A stretch of DNA of 64,000 nt, taken from NCBI GenBank assembly GCA_910578385.1, contig CAJTQV010000004.1, positions 62,001-126,000 of the forward strand, in the 5' to 3' direction. A program made the translations under genes and the position numbers. The stretch is from an uncultured Muribaculaceae bacterium. Its GTDB lineage: Bacteria > Bacteroidota > Bacteroidia > Bacteroidales > Muribaculaceae. Below are positions 8,292-16,536 of this stretch, piece by piece (the stretch's first letter is position 1; each line of letters begins with the position of its first letter). Below the pieces are notes generated by a model, which saw only the letters and a list, made by a program, of their open reading frames with translations, was not told the origin of the DNA and did no database searches.

Positions 8292-11200
8292 TCAGAAGAG
8301 AACCTTCTCCGACTTCGAGCCGGTCACCTTGATGTAGATGCCCTTGTCAGGATTCTCCACGCGTGCGCCCTGGAGGTTGTAGTAGACGGGTGCCGCATCG
8401 CTGTCGTCGATGTTGCCGTTGTCGTACATGTCGTCGAGAATATCCTTGACTGCTGTCCAGACACCGCTGTCATCTGTCACGAGATAGTAGTCGCTACCGC
8501 TCATACGCTTCTCGTCCTCGCTCTGGCCGATGGTCGGCAACTCGGGATAGTAGACATCATATTGCTGGAACGAGGGAGCTGCAGCGCGTCCCTGGGCGTT
8601 GAGCTGGCCTTTGGGTGCGATTCTGATGCGGAACTGTACATAGGCTGAACCGTATGCTCCGGGGATTTCCTTGCGGCTGACCTCACTGTTGTCGGCTGCT
8701 GCAACCTCTGAATCAAGAGCGATACGCCAGCTGTCCCTGCCGAATGTCTCAGATGCCTCGGCTGCTGATTCCCATGTACCCTCGATGTGGTTGTCAGTGA
8801 GAGTCACCCAGCAATCATCGTGCATGGTGTTGGTCTCGGCTGTCGGACGGTGTCCTTTCTCCACGAGCTTCACGAGCATCTCTTCCGTGCTCTTGTTTTT
8901 CCAATCGGGGTGGAGGAGAACCGTGTTGTAGTCGATGTCGTATGAATATACGCGATATGATACCTGGGTGTCATATTCGTCAGAGAAAGATTTCTCCGTA
9001 TTCAGATGGACGTGGATGCGGCCATCGAAGAAGTAGAGGTGCTCGGCGCCGAGCGGTGTCCAGAACGGAAGTTCCTTCTTCTCACCGTCGCGGTAGTTCT
9101 CGGGATCCTGAGAGTTGCGGAATGCAACGGCGAACTTCGTACCGGCCGGATTTGCGAAACCGTTAGGAATCTTGGCGAACCATATTTCCTCACCCTCTTT
9201 GAGCTTGCGGCCGTTGGGAAGGGTTCCATTTTCAATGGCAGTCCTCACGTCGGGCGCCATAGCGAAGATCTGGTCAAGCTCTCCGTTGGCATACGCCTTG
9301 AGGAGATCCATGTGGTACATAGCCTTACCGTTCTCGTCCCATGCCTCCGATGCGGTATTGTTCATATGGTCGGGGTCGCCGGCATAGAACTGCTTTGACT
9401 CGGTATTGCCGTTGACCACCCGTTCAACGGTGTTGAAGGGGAGATAGTAGTTGTTGTGGTTAGGCTTCTCGGAGTTGATGTGGGCACGGAGCTGCGGGTT
9501 GTTCATGTCGAGCGACATGTTGTAGAAAATGAAGTAGTCACGCTTTGTACCCATGACAACAATCTGCGAGGTGGCAGGATTGAAGAGAATTGTGGCTCCT
9601 TGTACAGCGTTGCAGGGCATGTGGAGATTCTGACCCTGGCCGCGGCGCACGGTGTTGTACTTCTGTTCTTCGCCATCCTGGGTTATCTGCAGCTTGCGGT
9701 CGTAGTAGAGCTTGTACTGTGCGTTGGTCCAGTCGTTGTCTGCGATTTTGATGGTGTGAGAGAATGTAGATTTCTCATTCCAGTCCATACCGTTGAAGAT
9801 CTGGAACTGGCCGAGCAGACGCTTCTCCGCGTCGGGGAAGTTGTTGAACATGTACCAACCGGTGTACTTGCCGTTCTTGCATTCAGGCTCGAACACCCAT
9901 GCGGCCTTGTTGTTGTCGCGCTCGGTGGCATTGATGCCTTGCGTCGGGTCGCCGTCGAACTCTTTCGAGAACCACTTGTTCTGGTCGCCGATGAAGTAGT
10001 ATGCCGGCATTACGGTGATGGTGCGGGGCTCGGTCGTGAAGTCAGCGATCACATAGAAGTCACCCTCCCACTTGTCGTTGTCATTGACGTTCAGTGTATG
10101 GAAGTCGCCTTTGTATGTTCCGCTCTCTGAATCATTGTCATAGATGTTGAGATTCTGATGTGCGGCAAGTTCGTCGGCCTTTGTGTCATTGAATGAAATA
10201 GGATAGTCTTTAGACGGTGCGCCATATGTCTTGATAAGGGTGCCGTTGTCATTCTTTACATTCATCCTGAAATATGTGTCGGCGCTGCTTCCGGGAACAA
10301 TACCTGTAAATTTGCCGGCCTTGTCATAGGTCATCTCATATTCATAGGTGACATTGTTGCGGAACACACGCAGCCAGAGGTTCGAGGGCACTTCACCTAC
10401 AGCGGTCGAAGGCTTGTCAGCGAATTGCGGATTCTCCTCGATCATTGCCTTGTCGCCATCTATGTAGTAATATGCTCCCCGTACGTATTCAGCATTAAAT
10501 TGTGAATCGTCTGCAAAGTGGAAAATTACGTTCTGTGCCTCATTCTTCCATTTGAATGTGTAGGAATAGACAGGATAGTAATTGTTGTCAACCTTGACAT
10601 AGCTGTATGTGTCTGTCATCTTCTGGGCCGGATCTGTCCACGCTTTGTAAATGACAGGCTGATTGTTTTCTGTGCGATAGAAGTGTGCCAGCACATCTCC
10701 CTTTGCGCCGTTGCTCTTGTCGATAAAGTAAACGGTATGGTTATTGACCGGGTCGGTGCAAGCCTCGACAGTTGCGGGCGAGCCACTGAAGTCAACGATG
10801 ATGTTCAGGGGATCATCCTCGCTGTTGCTGAAGCGGAAGTAGTGGTTGGGATCCTCGTCGCGTGTACGCATGTTGTAGATCTCGACGGGAGCGTGCTTCA
10901 CCAGATTGTCGTCGGCGTTGTTGAAGAAGAGCACGCCGCGGTCGAGCCAGTTCTGACCATCTTTCTCGGAGAAGGAGAAGGCAAGGTTTGAGTTGGCCGT
11001 GTAGTTGTATTTGTAATTGAAGCGCTTGGTGCTTTCGTCAAAATTCATTGCACGGGGAGTGCCGTCAATCCAGATGTAGAGAGTCTCGGGGCAATAGCCG
11101 TCGGGCAGCGGAGCGAAGGGTGCTACTGTGAGCGCGGTCGGGAAACCTTCTTCATCGACTGCGAGAGTGAAAGTGGCGACCGCTTTTGCGCCGGCAGTCA

Positions 11201-12263
11201 TGCGGAACGGGGTGCCGTCCACCTTCAGTGAGCTGAAAGTTGTTGTCTGGAATGCGGAAGCGGTGGTGTTACCCTCGTTTACAGAATAAGAGTAAGTGCG
11301 CCCGTCTTTTGTGTAGTTGATTACGAACTCGGTTGCAGTCATCAGACCGGTGCGGAAGTCGACAGTGCCGACAAAAACATCGCCGTTCTCAGAGAGACCG
11401 AAGTCGCCGGTCACAGGCTCACCCCACTGGTTGACAGCATGGATGGTGTAGGCCCCTCCGAGAGTACCCAATGAGCCATTGGGTCCGACTATCGTCAATT
11501 TGACAGGGTTGTCATTGTCATCAACCGAGAGAATCAGCGTATATCTCCCAGCGTTGATAGAATTATTGAATTGTCCGTTTTTTTGGCTTGCAGATTCTAA
11601 TGCATAGTCTGTAACTCCGTCATATGATGGAGTTATGTTTTGAGGATTGGTAATGTACCAGGGATCTCCGTCATCGGGTGCAGCATTTGCATTGGTGACT
11701 TTGATACCAAAATCGTATCCTCCGGGATTTTCTACGGTACAAGTAAGAGGTGAACCGGAGAATTTAATACCGGTTGTTGTCCAATTGCCCCCGATGTTGC
11801 TCCACAGATAGTAGTCTTTTGAGCCTGTAGTTACGTCACCGGTGACTTTAGCTAATTTAGCTTCGACAACATCCTTTTTGCTGTCCGCAACTCGTATTTC
11901 CAAACGGTGCGATACTCCCGAAGTGAGACCGGTGAGCTTATTTTTTTTACTTTGGTCCTCTGTAGTCAAGGATACCCAGCCAGAACCTGAAGTTACTGTT
12001 TCTTCGGCACCGCACCAAGTTGAACCGTTGCCATTGTTAAACACGAATTTGAATTCGATGTCAGAATCAGATTCTGGAGTGAAGTCTACAAAATAATATT
12101 TGTATCCTCCATCCTCGCGTGTCTGAAGTTGACCGAGGTCTTTCGATGCGGATTCGTTGAATATCTGCGTAATGGGATTGTCATAATAGAAATCCCATGC
12201 ATTAGCCAACGGCACACACATGAAAGCCATCAGCAACGTCAGTAAAACTGAAAGCTTTTTCAT
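8292..12263 (-). CDS. Large secreted glycan-locus protein, paralogue 1 (1323 aa)
   Basis: A signal peptide (MKKLSVLLTLLMAFMCVPLANA) precedes a string of beta-rich modules of 100-130 residues. A module starting YYFIGDQNKWFSKEF is near residue 752, and a segment with RAHINSEKPNHNNYY is near 911. The last 31 residues (YYNLQGARVENPDKG...KVTGSKSEKVLF) are nearly identical to those of the proteins ending at 13149 and 20490, and resemble a type IX secretion tail. The YFIGD-NxW signature recalls surface glycan-binding modules, and two amylase genes lie next door, so starch or glycan binding at the surface is a reasonable guess. I recognise no enzyme motif. The 5' flank carries one copy of the 89-bp inverted repeat. 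Confidence 0.85.
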   Translation of the reverse strand: MKKLSVLLTLLMAFMCVPLANAWDFYYDNPITQIFNESASKDLGQLQTREDGGYKYYFVDFTPESDSDIEFKFVFNNGNGSTWCGAEETVTSGSGWVSLTTEDQSKKNKLTGLTSGVSHRLEIRVADSKKDVVEAKLAKVTGDVTTGSKDYYLWSNIGGNWTTTGIKFSGSPLTCTVENPGGYDFGIKVTNANAAPDDGDPWYITNPQNITPSYDGVTDYALESASQKNGQFNNSINAGRYTLILSVDDNDNPVKLTIVGPNGSLGTLGGAYTIHAVNQWGEPVTGDFGLSENGDVFVGTVDFRTGLMTATEFVINYTKDGRTYSYSVNEGNTTASAFQTTTFSSLKVDGTPFRMTAGAKAVATFTLAVDEEGFPTALTVAPFAPLPDGYCPETLYIWIDGTPRAMNFDESTKRFNYKYNYTANSNLAFSFSEKDGQNWLDRGVLFFNNADDNLVKHAPVEIYNMRTRDEDPNHYFRFSNSEDDPLNIIVDFSGSPATVEACTDPVNNHTVYFIDKSNGAKGDVLAHFYRTENNQPVIYKAWTDPAQKMTDTYSYVKVDNNYYPVYSYTFKWKNEAQNVIFHFADDSQFNAEYVRGAYYYIDGDKAMIEENPQFADKPSTAVGEVPSNLWLRVFRNNVTYEYEMTYDKAGKFTGIVPGSSADTYFRMNVKNDNGTLIKTYGAPSKDYPISFNDTKADELAAHQNLNIYDNDSESGTYKGDFHTLNVNDNDKWEGDFYVIADFTTEPRTITVMPAYYFIGDQNKWFSKEFDGDPTQGINATERDNNKAAWVFEPECKNGKYTGWYMFNNFPDAEKRLLGQFQIFNGMDWNEKSTFSHTIKIADNDWTNAQYKLYYDRKLQITQDGEEQKYNTVRRGQGQNLHMPCNAVQGATILFNPATSQIVVMGTKRDYFIFYNMSLDMNNPQLRAHINSEKPNHNNYYLPFNTVERVVNGNTESKQFYAGDPDHMNNTASEAWDENGKAMYHMDLLKAYANGELDQIFAMAPDVRTAIENGTLPNGRKLKEGEEIWFAKIPNGFANPAGTKFAVAFRNSQDPENYRDGEKKELPFWTPLGAEHLYFFDGRIHVHLNTEKSFSDEYDTQVSYRVYSYDIDYNTVLLHPDWKNKSTEEMLVKLVEKGHRPTAETNTMHDDCWVTLTDNHIEGTWESAAEASETFGRDSWRIALDSEVAAADNSEVSRKEIPGAYGSAYVQFRIRIAPKGQLNAQGRAAAPSFQQYDVYYPELPTIGQSEDEKRMSGSDYYLVTDDSGVWTAVKDILDDMYDNGNIDDSDAAPVYYNLQGARVENPDKGIYIKVTGSKSEKVLF

Positions 12264-12278
12264 AAGGTTTGAAGTTTT

Positions 12279-12367
12279 AATGATTAAAAGTTATTAGTTG
12301 ATATTGGTTTGAGTTTTCATCGTAGGTTACGCGCAACGGCTAATCTCCAATCCGCGCCATTACTGAG
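12279..12367 (-). repeat. 89-bp inverted repeat, left copy (contains the shared 5' leader)
   Basis: These 89 bases are the exact reverse complement of 16441-16529. The part nearest the gene (12279-12320) is the leader element shared by all three large paralogues: ATGAAAACTCAAAC then CAACTAATAACTTTTAATCA. I found no mismatch by eye. Confidence 0.95.
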
Positions 12368-13017
12368 ATTTAATCCTTAATTGTTGCAGCGTCTGTTAAT
12401 TGTTGCGATGTCTGTTAATTATTGTCGCATAAGTCAGCGAGCCGGTCTCGCAAGTTTCCACATCCCGGTTTATGTGAAAGGCGTTAAGTTTTAGGCATTA
12501 GATTTTAGAATTCCGATTAATATGTGAGGTTTTAGAGTGCAGATTTGAGGAATGTCTTCGGTGCGATATGATAGAGCCGAGTCGGAGGTACCGGCAAAGT
12601 GCCTGAAAGGCACTCGGAGATTGATAGCCGGATGCATACGCGCCTGAAAGGCACGGATGCTTCCGGTAAGGAGATAATCGTATATGTGTCTGAAAGACAC
12701 CTCGTTTCATTTGCCCCTACTTTATCGGGAAGATATGTCACAAGGTGTCTTGCAGACACATATCACATCACCTCTTTCCCGGAAGCACCCCACGTCTTTC
12801 AGACGAGGTGTGCATCCGGCTATCAATCTCCCGATGCCTTGTCAGGCATCCTGACGATACATTAACACCTTGTATATCTTAGATTTTAGAATCGTTTGAA
12901 GAGCTTCTGCGCTTTTCCTGCCATTTTTGCGATGAGTAACCGGGCATCTGCTCGGTTGCGAATGAAAATTTCTGCGTGGCAGAAAAAGTCTGTCAGATAA
13001 ACCGGGCTTACAAAAAA
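12368..13017. other. Non-coding spacer with a large imperfect palindrome
   Basis: About 650 bases lie between two - strand genes. The only structure I see is the palindrome at 12600-12845. Several short open frames cross it on both strands, but they are products of the palindrome and have no coding signature. Confidence 0.7.
12600..12845. repeat. Imperfect ~245-bp palindromic element with nested hairpins
   Basis: The outer arms match exactly over GAGATTGATAGCCGGATGCA (12617-12636) and its reverse complement (12811-12830). Similarity continues with mismatches to a centre near 12720. Each arm contains further small palindromes of the type CCTGAAAGG and GTCTGAAAGAC. This looks like a MITE- or REP-like interspersed element. 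I cannot see other copies in this window. Confidence 0.8.
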
Positions 13018-13049
13018 ACTGCGCGGGACTTGGGCAAGTCCCGCGCAGT
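13018..13049 (-). terminator. Terminator of the second large secreted protein gene (- strand)
   Basis: A perfect 14-bp stem (ACTGCGCGGGACTT / AAGTCCCGCGCAGT) with a 4-base loop is followed by seven T on the - strand. It is a longer version of the hairpin at 8141-8172. Confidence 0.9.
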
Positions 13050-13148
13050 CGCGTTAGTGGTCGGTGTTGGTAATTGACTGTGTGTCGTCTTAAAACCTAT
13101 ATATACAACTTATTATTGGGTTTACGGTTTGCGTCCGTGTATGTTATC

Positions 13149-15611
13149 TCAGAAGAGAACCTTCTCAGACTTCGAACCTGTCACCTTGATGTAGAGACCA
13201 TTGGTCGGATTCTCGACACGCACACCCTGGAGGTTGTAGTAAACCGGTGCTACTGTCTCGAAATCTGACGATTCACTTCCGAAAATCTCCTCTACGCCGG
13301 TGGCGACACCGTTTTCGAGCACATAGTAATGGTCTGTACCCTTGAGCTTGATCTCATTACTGTCATCGCCGACTGTGGGCAGAGCCGGAACATAGACTGA
13401 ATAAGGATTGAAGCTTGCGGCACGTGCGGCAGTGCTTGTTCCTGCCTTCGGAGAGTATGTGAAACGGAACTGTACATATGCGTTAGAAAGACCGGCAGGA
13501 ATTTCCTTGCGCTTGAGCTGAGCATCGTTTGCTGCGGCAGCCTCAGCCTCTTTCTTGATACGCCAGTTGTTCTTTCCATACACATCCATAGCCTCTACAC
13601 CCCACATCGAATGATTATAATGCTCGGTGGTGAGTTCAACCCAGCCCTTCTCGTCATTTGAAGTCTTGCTGATGGGATGGATAGTGTTGTTATCCTCGGC
13701 ATCGAGAGCTACGACGTTATAGTTGCGGTCGTAGGTGTAGACACGGTATTCAACTTTGACGTCACAAACATTTGCGAAATCCTCTGTGTTGACGTGCATG
13801 TGTATGCCATCGAAGAAATACAGGTTCTGGAGACCGAGCGGTGTCCAGTAAGGATACTTCACGCCATCTTCCTCGCGGTAGCTGTTCTCGTCGGCTGAGT
13901 TGCGGAATGCAACTGCAAACTTGGTACCGGCAGGGCAAGCGAAGCCATTAGGCACTTTTGCATACCATATATTGCGGCCGCTGATTTCCACACCGTTTGA
14001 GAGCTTGCCGGCTGTAAGGTCTGTGACAAGCTGCTCGTCAGCATTCGGAAGCCATGCGTTGATTTCTTCTGAAGTCAGACCTTCGATCTCACCGAACGAC
14101 TTTCTTTCCATCTTGTAACCGTTGGCATTGAAATCTGTGCCCTCGGTGTAGTTCATGTGGTTCTTGTCGTCATTTATATTTGATGCGGTGAACGAGTTGT
14201 TGTTGCCGTATTCAACCTTATTGAAAGGAATATAGTAGTTGTTGGCATTAGGCTTCTCGGAGTTGATATGAGCACGGAGCTGCTCATGGTCCCTGTCACC
14301 CGTGCGGTCGTAGAAGATATAATAATCTACCTTCTTGCCCAGTACCATGATGACCGGTTTACCATTCAAGTCAGGATTGAACCAAATCTGAGCCTCCTTT
14401 ACAGCATTACACGGGAGATGTATATTCTGTCCCTCACTATGACTGACCTCATATTCGGTTCCATTCTCATCTACAGGTACACAATCAGCGATATATTCTT
14501 TAAATTTTGCCTGTCTTGCTTCATCGCTAAGGTTGTCATTATCTCTGCGGACAGCCACCTTATGGCAATATGTGCCACCGCCTGCCCATGAGTTACCATC
14601 GAAAATCTGGAACTGGCCTGCCAGCATGCCGTCGGGGAAGTCAGAGAACTTGTACCAGCCGTCATTCTCGTCATATTTGAATTTCCAGCTGTCGCGACCC
14701 GGAATGTTACCATATCCCTTTGTCAGGAAAGTGTAGTCGATACCTGCGGAGGTTTCATTTCCATTCTCATCATAGTTGGTGCCATAAGTACCATCATCGT
14801 TTTTGGTGAACGCCTTTGAGAACCACTGGTTGAGGTCGCCGATAAAGTAGTAGTCCTTTCTCGGTTGTTCCATCTTTTCAGTGAGTTTGGCGGTGAATAC
14901 AACCTGAGACTCTGAGCAGCTCACGATTGTCAACTCGTACCCTTTGTAAGCAGGAACTGTAAAGATGGAGTTTGTGTTATATTTGGCAGTAAACTCTCCG
15001 TCAGCGATGCTTGCACTACCATCTGGCCCAAATTGTTTCTTGTCATCGTTTTTGAAAGCAAAGCTGCGTTCTCTCTCACTGGGATTTATTTTAATGACCT
15101 GATTGACCGATATATAGTTGGTTGCATTATCCCAGCCGCTAACCATTCCCTCGAAGCCGTCCAGCGGGTCTCCAGCAAGGTAGATGTTGGATACAGATAC
15201 AGAAACAGGATAGACCTTGATTTTTACAGGATTCCAACCCTGATTTCCGTCCTGAACATATACCTCGACATTCAATTCATTATCGGTGTCGAGAATGAGT
15301 GCAAAATCCTCCTCGTAGATATCCTGTTCTTGTTCACTGCCGTTGAATTTTACTTGGAATTCTGCCTTTCTGCCGTATCCATAGAATTGTTCAGCTTTGT
15401 CGTCAGATGCTTTAACATTGAAATTGAGCCCTTTTTGACCAGCAGGAATTTTGCCTGAGTAACATGAGCCATTCCATGTCAGATTGTAGTTTCTGCTTCC
15501 GTTATATTCTACAAGCGAATAGCTGTTCCATCCGTTGGCAGAAATACCGAAAGCCAGTAGTGCCACAACCATTAATAATGGCCGTATGGCATTCTGAATC
15601 AGTTTTTTCAT
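13149..15611 (-). CDS. Large secreted glycan-locus protein, paralogue 2 (820 aa, short form)
   Basis: A signal peptide is present (MKKLIQNAIRPLLMVVALLAFG). The YYFIGDLNQWFSKAF module starts near residue 252 and the RAHINSEKPNANNYY segment near 427. From there to the tail (YYNLQGVRVENPTNG...SEKVLF) it follows the C-terminal half of the two roughly 1320-residue paralogues. It therefore looks like a version lacking most N-terminal modules. It carries the same leader at 15619-15659, although with a one-base length difference that would break the reading frame of any upstream peptide. Function is unknown; a surface glycan-binding role is inferred from the amylase neighbours. It lies between the two arms of the 89-bp inverted repeat. 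Confidence 0.85.
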   Translation of the reverse strand: MKKLIQNAIRPLLMVVALLAFGISANGWNSYSLVEYNGSRNYNLTWNGSCYSGKIPAGQKGLNFNVKASDDKAEQFYGYGRKAEFQVKFNGSEQEQDIYEEDFALILDTDNELNVEVYVQDGNQGWNPVKIKVYPVSVSVSNIYLAGDPLDGFEGMVSGWDNATNYISVNQVIKINPSERERSFAFKNDDKKQFGPDGSASIADGEFTAKYNTNSIFTVPAYKGYELTIVSCSESQVVFTAKLTEKMEQPRKDYYFIGDLNQWFSKAFTKNDDGTYGTNYDENGNETSAGIDYTFLTKGYGNIPGRDSWKFKYDENDGWYKFSDFPDGMLAGQFQIFDGNSWAGGGTYCHKVAVRRDNDNLSDEARQAKFKEYIADCVPVDENGTEYEVSHSEGQNIHLPCNAVKEAQIWFNPDLNGKPVIMVLGKKVDYYIFYDRTGDRDHEQLRAHINSEKPNANNYYIPFNKVEYGNNNSFTASNINDDKNHMNYTEGTDFNANGYKMERKSFGEIEGLTSEEINAWLPNADEQLVTDLTAGKLSNGVEISGRNIWYAKVPNGFACPAGTKFAVAFRNSADENSYREEDGVKYPYWTPLGLQNLYFFDGIHMHVNTEDFANVCDVKVEYRVYTYDRNYNVVALDAEDNNTIHPISKTSNDEKGWVELTTEHYNHSMWGVEAMDVYGKNNWRIKKEAEAAAANDAQLKRKEIPAGLSNAYVQFRFTYSPKAGTSTAARAASFNPYSVYVPALPTVGDDSNEIKLKGTDHYYVLENGVATGVEEIFGSESSDFETVAPVYYNLQGVRVENPTNGLYIKVTGSKSEKVLF

Positions 15612-15618
15612 TTTCTAA

Positions 15619-15659
15619 AATGATTAAAAGTTATTAGTTGATTTTGTTTGAGTTTTCAT
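15619..15659 (-). promoter_or_regulatory. Shared 5' leader element of the large secreted proteins
   Basis: About 40 bases match the leader parts of 12279-12320 (- strand) and 16488-16529 (+ strand): ATGAAAACTCAAAC, CAACTAATAAC, TTTTAATCATT. A possible start codon opens an 8-11 codon frame, but the frame is not conserved between copies, which favours an RNA element over a leader peptide. Confidence 0.65.
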
Positions 15660-15718
15660 TTCGGCGGCGGTATTCGCATTGTCGTTGTCTTGCGGAGGCT
15701 GCCGCATGCCTCCGCAAA

Positions 15719-15743
15719 TCCCTAATCCTTCTCATTAAGGATT
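15719..15743. repeat. 25-bp inverted repeat, left copy
   Basis: This stretch (TCCCTAATCCTTCTCATTAA...) is the exact reverse complement of 16410-16434. Each copy is itself a hairpin (AATCCTT / AAGGATT). The two copies enclose about 670 bases between divergently transcribed paralogues. Confidence 0.9.
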
Positions 15744-15946
15744 GTGAAGTATGGAAGTTCCGGGTGTTTTGGGTATGATGATTTGGTGCTATGGCTCAGG
15801 ATCTCTTTATAATGTGGGGCAATGCCGCACGGATAGCGGCCTGCGTGGGATAAAAAAGGGTAACTTATTGCATATGAAAAGAGAGACGCAAACCAAAAAT
15901 TTGCCAAATATTCACAAAATTGTGCAAAAAAACTCCTTGATTTGTT

Positions 15947-15975
15947 GCACGGATATAAAAAAATCCTTAAATTTG
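15947..15975 (+). promoter_or_regulatory. Possible promoter of the third large protein gene, with a ~555-base leader
   Basis: TAAATTTG at 15968-15975 fits TAnnTTTG, with TTG at 15947-15949 eighteen bases before it. It points right towards the gene at 16537. It lies inside the segment bounded by the 25-bp inverted repeats. Confidence 0.45.
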
Positions 15976-16409
15976 CATCGCATTCAGGTCCTCCCGGCTC
16001 GTGAGCCGGACGCACGATTATATCGGTCGGCAAAAGTCTCGCCAAAACTTGTTCATTACCCTCTAATCATTCATGACTTCCCGGCAATGAACAATATAGC
16101 GGGTCCGGTGCCACCGGTGGCTCGCTTGGATTGCTGCATGCCGCCATGTCTCGTGCAGACAATGACGTTCAAACCTACTTGAATATCGGCAACGCCGGAA
16201 TGTAACCTGTTCAAACCTACATGAGTATCAACTTTAATCACTCGATATAAAAGATGAAGAAATAACGGAAAGGGATTCTCAGCAAGGATTAGGATATCCG
16301 TATTGCAACGGCATGAAGACATATGCGCCCCGAAGGACACACAATGTCAAATCTCAATTGCCGGAGGTTATGCATCAAGCTGATGCATAGACATGTGCGG
16401 GGCAAGAAA

Positions 16410-16434
16410 AATCCTTAATGAGAAGGATTAGGGA
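16410..16434. repeat. 25-bp inverted repeat, right copy
   Basis: It is the exact reverse complement of 15719-15743 and lies 6 bases from the right arm of the 89-bp inverted repeat. Confidence 0.9.
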
Positions 16435-16440
16435 AAACAA

Positions 16441-16529
16441 CTCAGTAATGGCGCGGATTGGAGATTAGCCGTTGCGCGTAACCTACGATGAAAACTCAAA
16501 CCAATATCAACTAATAACTTTTAATCATT
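16441..16529 (+). repeat. 89-bp inverted repeat, right copy
   Basis: It is the exact reverse complement of 12279-12367. It ends 7 bases before the start codon of the gene at 16537 and contains that gene's leader element. Confidence 0.95.
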
Positions 16530-16536
16530 TTAGAAA

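Noticed and set aside
12491..12865. Several overlapping short open frames on both strands
   Set aside because: They lie in a large palindrome, so each strand mirrors the other. There is no start context or protein motif.
16488..16514. An 8-residue leader peptide (MKTQTNIN) controlling the large protein genes by attenuation
   Set aside because: The frame is not kept in the 15619-15659 copy because of a one-base length difference, and there is no run of regulatory codons.
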